Shown here piece by piece: positions 49,966 through 62,740 of a stretch of 64,000 nucleotides of DNA; position 1 is the stretch's first letter; every line of letters starts with the position of its first letter. Source of the DNA: Nomia melanderi (taxonomy: Eukaryota > Arthropoda > Insecta > Hymenoptera > Halictidae); assembly GCF_051020985.1 (NCBI RefSeq), contig NC_135000.1, positions 7,151,001 to 7,215,000 of the forward strand, given 5' to 3'. The notes beneath the pieces are model-generated. The model did not search any database. It was not told where the DNA came from and was given only the letters and a program-made list of their open reading frames with translations. A program made the translations under genes and the position numbers.

Positions 49966-52900
49966 AGATGGGCCAAGATACCTTCAGTTTTAGAGAGATC
50001 TATGTTAAGTTCAAATGAAGTTCTACAGAAGTCTCAGACTCAAGAGTCCCCAGCTGAAGAAACAAAGTTACCTACATAGTTGCCAGAAGTACAAACTAGG
50101 AATAGCACAGATCTACAGAAACTCCACAATAACATAATGCTACAACACCTAAACTCCATCTGCTTCATATCTGAAGAAAACCCAAAGTTCAAGTGGAAAA
50201 TAGGCAACACGCAAATCAGATCCACGACAATTCTAACAGAGACCCAATGCAAGTCCAAGTAAATACAAGATCCAAGTCACGTCCGCATAGGGTCCAACTA
50301 AGTTCAAAGTTCCAGGCAGACTAATGTCAGATCGAATTAAAGCCTAATGGGGGTCTAAATCAGGACAAGATAAGATCCCTCGAAAGTTCCACCGAGATCC
50401 GAACGAGACAAAGACTTAATGGAACCGAAAATGAAAACCCAAATGAACTTCCCAGGGAGACCAAATTGGATTTCAGCGGAAGCCCAAATGGAGTCTAAAA
50501 GACAGTCCGGAATAAGTTCGACCGGAGTCCAGGGGAGAATCGGTGGTGGCTGATCGCTCTCCTTATAGATCCCGAAGAAAACCGTGAATTTCCATAAAGA
50601 TCCCGGGGACCCGAGATGTTCGTTTGCCGATAGCATCGTCGAGTACACCGATTCCAGAAAATAAAACGGGGGAAGCGGAGAGTTGGAGCCGGCCGGAAAT
50701 TACGCCGGCAAACTTTGTGGACTTAAGGCTTTAATCACGCCTCGGGGAACTTTAATGGTCCGCTGAAATGTCATCCCCGCCGTGACGGCCGAGTTCCTCG
50801 TTCCTAATATTGACTCGAGCCTTAACACTTATTTTCCATCGACCTTTTTCCTCCGCGTCGGGAAAGAAATCAGGATCCCCAGGCTCAACCCCCTGGAAGA
50901 CACACCGAGATGTCCTGTCGCAATTATTTCCCGGCAGACGCGAATTTCGATGAAATTGGATTCCCCCGGATAATATCGTTCATCCCAGGATCAATTAATC
51001 CACGAGATTACCGTTATACCCGGGATAAATAAAAAAAACACAGGGGTTGTCAAGGGTGGACGAGGCGATGGATCAAAAGAAACAGAAGACATATTGGCTG
51101 TCCCCTATCCCCAGAGCGACGACTCTAAGCTTATCAAACATAGGAGGAGTAGCCTGACCTACTTGCTTTCCCTCTGAAACACCATTTCTGCCCCGGGATA
51201 ACGTACCGCCGAGAAAACATAGAAAACAGAGCTCTTTTATTAATTCTTACCCCCCTGTGTACCTTCTATAGGGACAATACCTTTTTCCTCCAATATCCTG
51301 TTCTCTTAAGGGGGTGTGCAATTTTGAATGTCTGAAGAAAATGAATTTCATGGTTACCTGTTTCGCTTTAACCCTTGAAATGCTGAGTGGCGTCCTATGG
51401 GGAGCCCAGAAAGTATTTTCCCTTAATAATTTTGTAATTTTTCATATGTTATGTATTTTCTCGTTTTTCATCGTCAAGTATTGTGGATGATTTGTCTATT
51501 CTAAAAACATTACACATAACAACATTAAACAACATAAATAGCAACCAAGACGTTTAATATTTTTTAAAAAATTGTTGACATTAATAATTGCAACCTAGTG
51601 AAAACAAACGTTGAACTGACTCATTCGTTTTTAAAATTTGTTGAAAATCAGGAACGTCCTTTAAGTGCAACACTGATGCCATATACAGGGTGACCAAAAA
51701 TCTCCACTCACCAGGTCACGTCCCATCACCCTCCAAAGTGTAATATCGATCAAAAGTCGTCTGTATAATGTGTATCCCTTTTTTTAGCCACCTGATCGTT
51801 CCATTTTCCTCCCAGCTGTTTCCGTCTGACATTATTCCCTACCCAGTTCCACCCCCTCCGGTACTCACCCCCTCAAAGTTGCTTGATCTTCATCCCCATC
51901 GAGAGACAAGACGATATTGCGAGCGGACGTGACGTGCGCGCAGATTGGATTTGCGTTGAACCGCACCACCGATATTTTTTCCACCCCCTGCAACCCTTAC
52001 CGTTTGATAAAATTTCTTGGACGGGGGGAGTGTTTTTTTTTTGGTGCAGCTGAACATTTATCAGTGGACGAAATTCGAAATGGTTCGTTTAATTTTAATC
52101 CTTTTATTTGATGATATCATTAGTCAGTATATAAATAATATAGATGGAGAAAATAATTGATTAGAAAATCGGCAGATGATTAATTAAATTCGTCCGTCGA
52201 AATTCAATTACTTGAAAATTAGCTCGCTCGTTTACTATTCACTGTTTGCTCATTTTGTTAAACAATACGATCAAAGCTAAATCATTTTATATTTTTATTT
52301 CACGTAACTCAATCTGTACTCATACTATTTCTTGTAAATGTTTTTCCACAGAGACCAGTGCGAACCATTTTATAATTTTATTTGCTCTGTATCAGCACGA
52401 TATCGTATTCCATCGCCATATAATTGTTTCTTACCACGAACTGTTGCGTACCATTTTATTCATAAAACTATTTTTTAATTCGAAGAACACACAATAACTG
52501 CCGCTGTATAAAAAACACCAAAGCAATCGTCGATTAAAACATATCTGCCTATCGATAACTACTACAACAAGATAATTAAATACACAATTAACTTTAAAAT
52601 ATTGTCAAATTCTGATCCCCACTTTTATACTCCCAAAATAACTGTTAACGTTCGATCTCCTACGACCAGATTTCAATTTTTATTTTCAATTATGAAATTT
52701 TCTTTCTATTTTCCAGAGGGGCGGCAGTCGGAGGAGGAAACTCGGTTCACCCCCTGAAATAATTTCCAGACGGACCAGGTTTATTATTCAAGCGGTCGAA
52801 TAATAAACTGAGACGGAAGCTTATGCCGTGGAACAATTAGGATTTACCTGCCCCGCCCCTTGGGGGCTGACATCTGGGGAAATAAATAACAAACCACCCC

Positions 52901-53434
52901 CTTCCGGCCTCTGGAACGTTTCAGCCAGTGAAGAGACCTCGATGCTACGGAGCTCAATTTACGAGTGGTTTCTGGTGTCGCGAGCGATCATTATTTCAAA
53001 GAAATCCTCCGCCACCCTCGAGCCCGAAACCCACCCCCTCGATATCAGTCCGTGAACGGAATCGTACCGGGGCATTTCCGATGAAAGCGGGGAATAATTT
53101 TTCGAGCTCGCTTAAAATTCCTAGGACGACCCTCGGCACGCGATTAATTCGTGAACGTGTATCTCAACCCTGCCACTTGTAACTCAACCCTCTCCCAGGG
53201 GGTGTGTTTCTTTAAAGTTAACGTTTTACCGAGTCTCAAGCGGTTCGCTGTTCTTTTCGGCGTCGGAAATTGTGGCTGAGCTACCAAACCGTGAAAGCCT
53301 CGAGGCGGTTGATTAAATTTCCGAAGTTTATTGCTCGAACTTTTAAAAATAGGTTATACGAAAAATTGTGTTTTACAGTTGGTTACATTTTAGAACGTTA
53401 AGATAAACGTATTTTACAGTCCGCTGTATCATTA

Positions 53435-53728
53435 TTAACATTAGAACTACCGTACCAGTGAAAATGACTGGTTTCGATTTTTTTGTTTAGCAATTATTGA
53501 TATCTTGACAATAGAACTACTGTAACAGTCAAAATGACTGATTTCGTATTTTTCATTTTGCAATTATTGATACCTTAAAGGTATGGAATATTCGAAATGA
53601 TCTTGAAAATGAATAGTTTTACTTAAATAATATAATGACTGTTTGAAGAAATCGAAGATAATCTATTGTTACAGTTTTTGTAGAGATTACATATTCTCGT
53701 ATAAAATGTTTGGCAATTCTAGTGTTAA
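53435..53728. mobile_element. TTAA-flanked MITE-like element (294 bp), reference copy
   Basis: The left end TTAACATTAGAACTACC and the reverse complement of the right end, TTAACACTAGAATTGCC, match at 14 of 17 positions, with TTAA at both edges. A subterminal CAGTGAAAATGACTG / CAGTCAAAATGACTG near-palindrome is present twice because a segment of about 63 bp near the left end is tandemly duplicated inside the element. A further partial copy of the right half follows at 53729-53862 without its terminus. Confidence 0.8.
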
Positions 53729-53862
53729 AAGCATGGAATATTCGAAATGATTTTGAAAATGAATAGTTCTATTTCAGTATTATAATGAATGTCTGAAGAA
53801 ACTGAAAATAATCTATTGTTACAATTTTTACAGGAATCGTATATTAATCGTATTAAATTCCC
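53729..53862. repeat. Partial tandem copy of the MITE right half
   Basis: GCATGGAATATTCGAAATGA, TTTTGAAAATGAATAGTT, AATCTATTGTTACAATTTTT and CGTATTAAAT follow the order of 53585-53710, but the last bases diverge (CCCGTTAGTATCG), so the inverted terminus is missing. Confidence 0.85.
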
Positions 53863-54554
53863 GTTAGTATCGAATAACGACAGCTAGTATAATATATATC
53901 TTTCCTACTGATAGCTACGGCTCACACTATGACGGTCAGCGGTGGGAGACAGTCTAATTACCGTTCTATTAAAATGTAATTGAGTTCAGTATATTATTCT
54001 TTACAAGATCTAAATCCAGTACAAATGAAAGTATTCCAAGCATCGGATTTCTGAGTAGCATGTTTGATCGCATTAAAATAATTGGAACACCGTGTGCGTA
54101 AAGGCATGCATGGTTCTGTGAAGAGTGTAATTCTTCCAGGAAATATTCCTAGGGATAATTTCGTCACCGTACACGGAACGTTCGCCGTGAATCTGACACG
54201 CAATGCCGGACTGTTCCCAGAAGTGTACCCGGGTTACGTTATCGGGTGTCTCGTGCCCGTCCAAGAACACCAACATTAATTGCAATCGCGTTCAAAGCAG
54301 CGGACGGACTTTCAGCGGTTCCCCCGGCGTTTCCTATTTGTCTAGCTGAGCAAGCGCCGGCCAACTTTTAGCGTTGCGGCGAACCGCCGCGCGCTTACCT
54401 CGACACCGGATATAGCGTCGTAGAGGGACCGAAGATTTCGAAACTTCGGCGGAGGAAATTGACGACCTTCTTGATCATCGCCGCTGATCTTTATGCGAAA
54501 TGAAGTTGCCTCGTTGAAATTTAAGGATACCGAGGCAGGAGAGGTTAATATTAA

Positions 54555-54995
54555 TGATTATTGAATGTTTTTCTTATAAATAAATAATAGATTGTGTTAT
54601 TAATATTGTTTGTTTGTTTCTAAATAATATTGATTTTAATAAGAATTTATAAATAGGTAAATGAAATTTGAATGAGTTGAAAATAAGGTGATAAGATTTT
54701 TAGGTTGATATTGACCTTTCCTCTTATAAATAAATAATAGGTGATATTACTAATATTCTTTGTTTATTTGTAAATGATATTATTGACTGTAATAATAATT
54801 TATAAATAGACAAATAAAGTTTGAATGAGTTGAAAATAAGGTGATAGCATTTTTAGGTTGATATTGAGTTTTCCTCTTATAAATAAATAATAGATGATAT
54901 AACTAATATTCTTTGTTTATTTCTAAATGATATTATTGACTGTAATAATAATTTATAAATAGACAAATAAAGTTTGAATGAGTTGAAATATTTAC
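54555..54995. repeat. Tandem repeat, period about 151 bp, three copies
   Basis: CTTATAAATAAATAATAG is at 54573, 54723 and 54874. Each is followed by TTTGTTTATTT or TTTGTTTGTTT, AATTTATAAATAGRYAAAT, and TTTGAATGAGTTGAAA; the first two units also have AATAAGGTGATA. Confidence 0.93.
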
Positions 54996-55479
54996 AACAC
55001 AGTAGTAAATTTACTCTACCAGTCTGATGAACGAAGAACACATTCTACTCCGGTATACAGTACTCAGCTTATTCTACTTATTCAACGACCAGCAATTGGC
55101 CCAATATTGTCTGACAACAGACTAACCTATTCCCCTTGTCCACCCAAGAACAAACTCGTTCCACTTGCCGAACCTATGATTGATTCCACCACTTCTCCGA
55201 CCAATTACCTACCAATTTCACTTGTCTGACAAGTAAAGTCTCTTCACTCTCCACAAAGGAAGACCTCAATGTAAACAAATTCCGCAACAAACATACAACC
55301 ATCTACACTGACACTAACTTCACAAACATATACTCAACAGTCTCTTATATTATTCCCAAAAAGATTAATATTCATATTTACACGACGCAAAATGGACAAT
55401 TCTTTATCGATAAATCTCTGACTTGTTCTACTCGTAGAAGCAGAGATAGCTTCAATTTCACAATTAACTATTACCAAAC

Positions 55480-55660
55480 AATTAAATATTCACCGATCAA
55501 CAAAACTAACTAAATTAGTAAACTAACCGAATTAACAAAATACAAATAATTAAATATTCACTACGTAACAAAACTAACTAAATTAACAAACTAACCAAGC
55601 TACAAAAATTATTATAAATAATAAAACATTCATCGATTAACGAAATTAAACTAACAAAAT
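55480..55660. repeat. Tandem repeat, period about 70 bp
   Basis: CAAAACTAACTAAATTARYAAACTAACC occurs twice, with AATTAAATATTCAC before each and a diverged third copy near 55625 (ACATTCATCGATTAACGAAA). Confidence 0.85.
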
Positions 55661-56360
55661 TCAATCTTCAAAACCACTTGCCCAGACCCGCCGCCGAACG
55701 TCCGCCCCCGGAAACCTTAATTCCAATAAACAAATGCGAAAATTGCCACCAACAAAAATCCGCGGCAATTCCGCCGAAAGAATTCCAATTAATATTCAAT
55801 CGCGACGCTGGAAATTCATTTAAAACGCAGTCGGGGCCGTGTAATTGGAATCTCCTCGAGTGATACGTGCTACTGCCGCGAATGAAATATTGTGTTTGCG
55901 AAACGACGCGCGCTGGTAAGCGGATGACGCGACCGCGTTCGCAGGATTCTTGGGGCGGTACCTTTTTGTCCGAAATTCCCCTAATTTCGCCGAATTGAAA
56001 ACGATCGCGCCCGGAGCCCCGGATTCCTGTGATTCCCGGCGAGCTGCGTCCGGGAATTCCCCGTGAAAACCGACGTGTCCTGGTGTTACGCGCGGCTCAT
56101 TTAAAAATCGGTTAAATATTTCGTAAGCGATATCATTGCGCTACGTTCACGGCGCCGGAGATATTCGATATTAACGTCACGACCGTTTCGCGGGTAATTC
56201 GATTACGCGCCGCTGTGAAATTGGGTTCCGAAATTTCGGCCGAGCTGAAATTTCAACCGCGCCCGGAAGCGTCGGTTCGCGAAAAAATTGTCTTGTTTGG
56301 CGATCTGTTTGTTCTCGGTGATTGTATTTGGGTAGTTTATGTGTGGGCTTTGCTGTATGT

Positions 56361-56384
56361 ATATATGTGTGTGTGTGTGTGTGT
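56361..56384. repeat. (TG)n microsatellite
   Basis: Ten or so TG dinucleotides following TATGTATATA; low complexity. Confidence 0.95.
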
Positions 56385-56390
56385 TGCGTT

Positions 56391-56615
56391 TGATCTTGGT
56401 TGAGATTGGAGTGCGATTTAATTAATTGAATTTAATTGACGCGATTAACTTGTTTGTGTTTGACAGTGTTCTTTGAAGATTGATATGGCGTGGAATGGTT
56501 TTGGATTTGTATTAAGTTTGGATTGGAGTGTGATATAGTTCATTGAATTTAATCGATGGTGATTAATTTGCTTGTATTTGACAGTGTTATTTGAAGATTG
56601 AGAGTTGCATTGTCT
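56391..56615. repeat. Tandem duplication, period about 115 bp
   Basis: GATTGGAGTGYGAT, ATTGAATTTAAT, GATTAAYTTG, TTTGACAGTGTT and TTTGAAGATTGA occur in the same order twice. Confidence 0.88.
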
Positions 56616-57559
56616 TGGAGTTAGTTTTTAGAAATTTGAGTCTTATGGGGTGAGTGTAAGTTTGATTGAGTTTGTTGTATGGGATAGAATTTTGTGTTTT
56701 GGTTGATTGAAAATTGATTCGTGTTGTAATTACAGTTTTAATTAAATGACAGGTATGTTTGAATTAGTTCTGAATGTTTGTAAGTTTGATTTGATATGAG
56801 ACGTCGTTGGATTTATATTGAATTTAAGTTCATTTGGGATCTAAGTGAATGTTTGGTTTTAGAAGTTGATCAATTTGCAATCGCATTCTATAGAAATTCG
56901 AGTGATAACAGTTAAACCAAGATGAGGCAAAAATGTTGTTAATTACAGCTTAAATGAAACTACAATTGCATTTCTAATATTATTCCCCATCTACACTAGT
57001 ACTTTCTGAGAACCAATAAATTGTTTCACTATAACTTTTACTAAAATCCACCATGTAGTAAAAAATAAAACTATATCCATCATAAAATTTCTCCAGATTA
57101 ATTCGCTAGCCAATGAGTTAAATAACTGTTCAAGATCCAAAAGACATTTCTGAAGTTCAGTTTTCATCGTGAAGACGACGCCCATGGCGCCAGGCGGTTG
57201 ACGGCCGAGCGATTCCATTTCCGGCGACGAAGAATGATGTCCCCGGCTGAAAGTCGAGTCGAAAGGTAGATAAATTACCGCGGATAAATTGTGAGAGTGG
57301 CTCTCAGTCGTATCTATGTCTGGTAATAAAGAATACTATCCTTCTGACCGAGATACAAAAGTGAAATTCCTGGTCGCTGGTCGCCTAGCCGCGTCTCAAT
57401 CTCGATTTCCCGTTGGTTTTATTGCGAATGAATCAGTTGACCGACTTGTTTCCAGGTTCGAAGTATTGGGAATGTGTCTGTTGTCTTATTCCTTGACTAC
57501 TATACAGGTTGATGGTAGACGTCTGTCAGATTTTTTATGACAACTTATTAATATGTTAT

Positions 57560-57790
57560 TAATGGTATAGTTAATAATATATAGTTATATTATATTATAT
57601 TGTGCTATACAATATTATATTATATGATATTGTATTACACAATATTATGTTGTACTGTATAATATTATATAATATTATATTGTACTGTATAATATTATAC
57701 TATATGATATTATATAATATTATACTTTACGATATTGTATAATACTACATAATATTATATTACACCATACTCTTAATTAATAATGACAAC
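57560..57790. repeat. AT-rich tandem array of TATAATATTATA words
   Basis: A run of AATATTATA / TGTACTGTATAATATTATA variants at roughly 20 bp spacing. Many short dyads could extrude as cruciforms. No coding. Confidence 0.9.
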
Positions 57791-58807
57791 ATTACAACAT
57801 CAACAATCACCCATTATTACATTAACGACACCAATATCATAAACTATAATAACACTAACATTTCTAATCATAAATTTCTATACAACTAATATCTTTATAT
57901 TCGACACGATTAACATCCTAATAAAACACGTTTTAATAGTACACTTCCAACCTATTACTATCACTATACCAGACACTATACAATTAACACAACATCAACA
58001 TCCCATACATTAACAATCACAAAAGAACCCATCTCAACCCCAATACAACCTCAAACAAAAAGAAACCCCGGAAACACACGGTTCCCAATGCCTCTAATCA
58101 ATTCGCCTCTAATCAACGATATAAATTACACAACCCCCACCGCGCGGTCCAAACGGGAACACAAAAAGATAGTTAAATCCTGTAGAGGGGCGGGAAGGGC
58201 GTACAATTTCAGAATTCGACGTTAACGAGGACAACTTTCCCCGTTGGAAAGTTCCCTAATCGCGGCGCAATGAATTGTTTGCCGGGCCCTGCCTCTAATT
58301 GACCGAGAGACAGGCCCGGCCTCGTATTGGTCACCGCTCGAGGAGCGTCTACGCGGAACGAACCCGACATTCCCGGCTGAAATGGAATTGTCGTTACCGA
58401 GTCGTGTCGGTTCTTGTTAAACACGATCTCACGAAACAACGTTTACGTACCGCCGGTCCGGGCCGTTACAACTCCCAGCGTCTGATCAACGCAGGAAAAC
58501 TTCGGCTTTTAAAGAGGGGAGAGGGACGAAGGGGTGAGAGGGCAGAGAATTAACTTGCCACCGTTTTGGAGGGGAGAGGAAACCAGTAGCAATTGCTGGG
58601 GCGGAGAGCATTTGATATTAACTGGAAATTTGAAGCGTTTGCAGTGGTCTCTGGGTTGCGAAGGGAAGTTTTTGGAAGTGTTAGCAAGTTTTAATGAGAA
58701 AGGTAAACAAGCTTGTGTGGTTTTTCAATACACTTACAATTGATGTTGTAACGGTATGAATGGTTTTAGTTAGATTGAGTGAAGTGGTTTGTTTTTTTTT
58801 GGGGATA

Positions 58808-59054
58808 TTAACACATTAAATGCCATGGGGGTCACTGGTGACCCCCAACCAAATCGAATTACTATACTTCATTCAATTAAACGTTGATTATTTGAAAACA
58901 TTTCTATATTATAAATAGTACTACATAATGCAGTGACGTTCAGCTAGATGAACATGTAATAATAATAATGCAATTCAATGAAATGATTTGATATTGTATT
59001 TTTTCTATTTTGTGTATTTTGCTCCATGAAATCGTGCGGCGTTCAACGTGTTAA
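58808..59054. mobile_element. TTAA-flanked MITE-like element with subterminal palindrome (247 bp)
   Basis: The left end TTAACACATTAAATGCC and the reverse complement of the right end, TTAACACGTTGAACGCC, match at 14 of 17 positions, with TTAA at both edges. Just inside the left end is a perfect 20 bp dyad, GGGGGTCACTGGTGACCCCC. The interior is AT-rich with no frame. The ends resemble but are not identical to the CTAGAACTACC group, so it is probably a second family. Confidence 0.82.
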
Positions 59055-60779
59055 AGGAATATTTGTTTCATGTTGATTTTGGGTTGAAGGTTAGTTTATC
59101 GTAGATGACATTATTTTGGTTTTGTACTAGAGGAATTGGTGGTGAATAAGGGGTATTTTAGTGTTTATGAGTTTGTGGAAATATTCATTTTTTGAAAGAT
59201 TCTATTGAGGATTAGAGATGTATGATTGAGAAACGTGGAGGGGAATTATTTAATTATGTAGTATCGTTGTTTTGACAATGGGACAGTGATTGTTCTAAGG
59301 GCCATAAAAGAGAAAGGGACTCATGGAGACCAGGCCCACGGGTTGGTGGGTTTTTCCGAAGGATGCGTAAGGGAGGATGATGAGTGCGTGGTGAGAGTGG
59401 GGTGTGTTTGAGAATTTGTTGGAAATGTGAGTAAGAAGAATGCTTGTGGGGGAGAGAATAATTTCTAAGTGATGGCGAGAGATAGAGAGAGTTGCGTTAA
59501 CCTGAAGATATCGTTTCTATTTATTTTTATTTTGTTCAATTATATATTCCTATGTTTTTTAAAAATAAAACATATTTAAAATCCCATTAATACCACAATT
59601 GTATAATTATAGGCTATAATTATCGTGTGCAGTATGTGAGGAAAGAGATTGATTAGAAATATTATCTATATTGAGATTACTGTTAGCAAGAACAATGAGA
59701 ACAACAATTTCAATAATCATTCAAGAAATTTACATTTCACATCATGTTTTCTCGAAGCAAAAGATGCGACCGATAAATTGCTCGCGACACGCGTTACTCA
59801 ATTCGAAATCCAACTGATCGATTGGGGATGGGGGTTGCGGAGGTGGGCGTGGGAATAAAGGTGTATTTCCGTTGGCAAATCCGCGTAATTCAGTTTCGCG
59901 TCGACCTCATTGGCGATTGTTTGCGCCGTAGTGACGCAATGTTTGAGAACGATGTAGACGGACGGGGGTGGGTCGAGGATACTGGGGTGGGGGAGTATGG
60001 TTGGGGGTGGCAAACTGTTTACATTAATTTGCAGCGGTGTTTCAGGGCACGTATCGCGAGCGGATGGGAGAGGCACGCGGCTACCACCATGCAGCCAGGG
60101 GGTGAACCGTTCATTGAAGTGTTATTAGGAAAGTTTCGACGACCGTGCGAGGCCGGAAATTCCGGTGAGTAGATAGAAACTTGGCCCGTCTATCTTGCTC
60201 GAACTTACCGCTGGCAGACCGGCGATTTGTCGAGGACGATTATTTAAATGATTGGATCGCGAGGGTCTTTCGGTAGTTTGCTACGTTCTTCGGTGAGATT
60301 GATTGGGGGTACTTGGGGGTAGATATATAATAGCGCCCAAAGTATAATAATAAAATATAGTATAACACAGTATAACATGTTCGATATATTATATGAAACC
60401 TAATATTATACATAGGACTTTATAGTTTTACTATATCGAATTCAGTGACCGAGAGTCGCCTATCGAGTGCAAACGTTTGTCTGCATGTCTGACTCGTAAC
60501 TGGACTCTTCTACTTGATGTACTATGCATACGCCTGTGCCAGGCAATTAACTGTCTGATTTGTTGATGAGCTATTTCACCTGTCTGACTGGTCTCCTTAC
60601 TTATGACCTGTCGATTGAACTAATCTACTGGTCTGACTAATTATCGAGCCAGCTAACTAAAGTGGGTTACCGATTAATATACTTCACATGTTTGAGCAAG
60701 TTTCGAGTTAATGTAGTTCACTGTTTTTTCACTTTCACTACTTCTTTCACTGTGATCCTATTATTAATACTACTAAGTA

Positions 60780-61205
60780 TACTGCAATACTAATATAATA
60801 CTAATACTAATTAGTATTACACTAACACTAACAGTAGTAGCATTAGTGTACTATTAACGCTACTAATACCAATGAAATTATTAGTATTGCACTAACTATT
60901 AGTAGCATTAGTATACTATTAATACTAACTATTAGTATCATTAGTGCACTATTAACACTAACTATTAGTAGCATTAGTATACTATTAACACTGACTATTA
61001 GTAGCATTACTATACTATTAACACTAACTATTAGTATCATTAGTGCGCTATTAATACTAACTATTAGTATCATTAGTGCACTATTAACACTAACTATTAG
61101 TAGCATTAGTGTACTATTAACACTAACTATTAGTATCATTAGTGCGCTAATAACACTAACTACTACTAACCTTAATACACTATTAACACTACTAACATCA
61201 ATATC
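60780..61205. repeat. 33 bp minisatellite, about ten copies
   Basis: The unit is ACTATTAGTAGCATTAGTGT followed by ACTATTAACACTA. The core at 60880-61150 is strictly 33 bp, with two alternating variants (AGTAGCATTAGTRTACT and AGTATCATTAGTGCRCT). Because 33 is a multiple of three, a minus-strand frame of 98 codons (60843-61139) stays open as an 11-residue hydrophobic repeat. Confidence 0.93.
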
Positions 61206-62319
61206 ATCATCATCCCACTAACATTCCTACTAGCATTACTACACAATGAACACCACGAACACTACCAACCCAACCAATACCACAAATACTACTAATCCCA
61301 TTACAATACAACCGATCCCTCACCAAAAATCTTCCAATCCTCATCACGTACGACCCAATAAGATCGAAGCTACTAAACAACCATGAACCAAGCATTCCTC
61401 GTCGCAAATTGTAAACCAACCACGTACGTTCCTCGCACACACACACGTGTCCCACGGTCGACTGCAAACACAGCTTAAGCGTGTTTGACGTGTACCCGTA
61501 GGCTCGATTAAAGCCGACGCGCAAAGAGAGCGGAGAACGGGGGACAGCCAGGCAACCAGCCCGACAGACAGACAGACGATCGGGAACACGACGACTTCGC
61601 GTGATTAATTCGGATTGCGGTTCCGCCGGATCTCGTTACAGCTCTCGAGCGCGGCGGCCACTTCCGACCGGTTACCGCGCGAGAGATATCGAATCCACGT
61701 CGGTGGAGCTCGCGCGTGCCGTCTACTCCACGAAATTTCCAGGGCCGATTAGACCGGCCGATCGAGCAAAATTCTCCAACGAGAAGCAATTTCCATGCGT
61801 CGCCGGCTCGGTAAAATTGGATTTGTCCCCCGGGCTAGCTGTTCAAGTCTTTTTCCACTTGCCCGGGACCGGCTGCCAACGAATTTATCGCGAGTCGAAT
61901 CAATGTTATTAACGTATCAGTCCGCGGCGTGCGATGGAATTTCCGTGGGTGTTCGTTCTTGATAGCTGGTGGAACGATCTTGTACAAATGATAGTGAATC
62001 GGGTGATTTCGTCGAATTGCCAGACATCGAAAATGTATATAAGAAACGGAAACATGAGGAACAAGTTGGTATTGAATCCGTAAAGAAAGGGCTAGAGGAA
62101 AGAGAAAAGTTTGGATAAAGATGGACGACAGAATCCATTTTGTAGTAAAATAGATTGTGAAAAGGAAAAGACCGAAGCGTTTCGAATGTTGAAACACAGA
62201 GTTAAAGGAAAAGTTGGAAAAGTTGGAAAGGTTGTAAAAATTATATGAATGAAAGGAAAAAATTGGCTGATGATATGGTGTTGAATGGATTGTCCTTTTA
62301 GAGGAAATATTCGTGGGTA

Positions 62320-62740
62320 CTTTGGGAAAGGATTTTCTGAAAGGGAAATCCTAATACAGTTTCTCTGAAAGGAAAATTCTAATTCTTTTCTGAAAGGAAA
62401 AGCCCCAATATATTTTTTCTGAAAGGAAAACTCTTAATATATTTTTTCTGAAAGGAAAACTCTTAATATAGTTTTTCTGAATAGAGAATCTTAATATTTC
62501 TCTAAAAGGAAAAATTTCAAACCTTTTCTGAAAGGAAAATCCGAATATATTTTTCGTGAAAAGAAAACTCCTAATATATTTCTTTTTAAAAGGAAAATCT
62601 GTACATTTTCCTGAAAGGGAAATCTTGACATTTCGTCTGAAAGGAAAATCTTGTCCTCTCCCTCAGGAAATGCTTTTCAGAGGCAAGGAGATTTTCAGAA
62701 TTTTGTTTAAGCAGAAGACTCATAATATTCTCTTGGAATA
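62320..62740. repeat. Repeat of TTTCTGAAAGGAAAATC, about 10-12 copies
   Basis: TTTTCTGAAAGGAAAA followed by CTCTTAATATA recurs every 25-40 bp. CTGAAAGG and CCTTTC variants make each unit partly self-complementary. Confidence 0.9.

Noticed and set aside
54073..54285. Overlapping 65-70 codon ORFs on both strands with protein-like composition
   Set aside because: Neither matches the expected Ace upstream exon nor any transposase pattern I know; no splice-bounded conserved segment.
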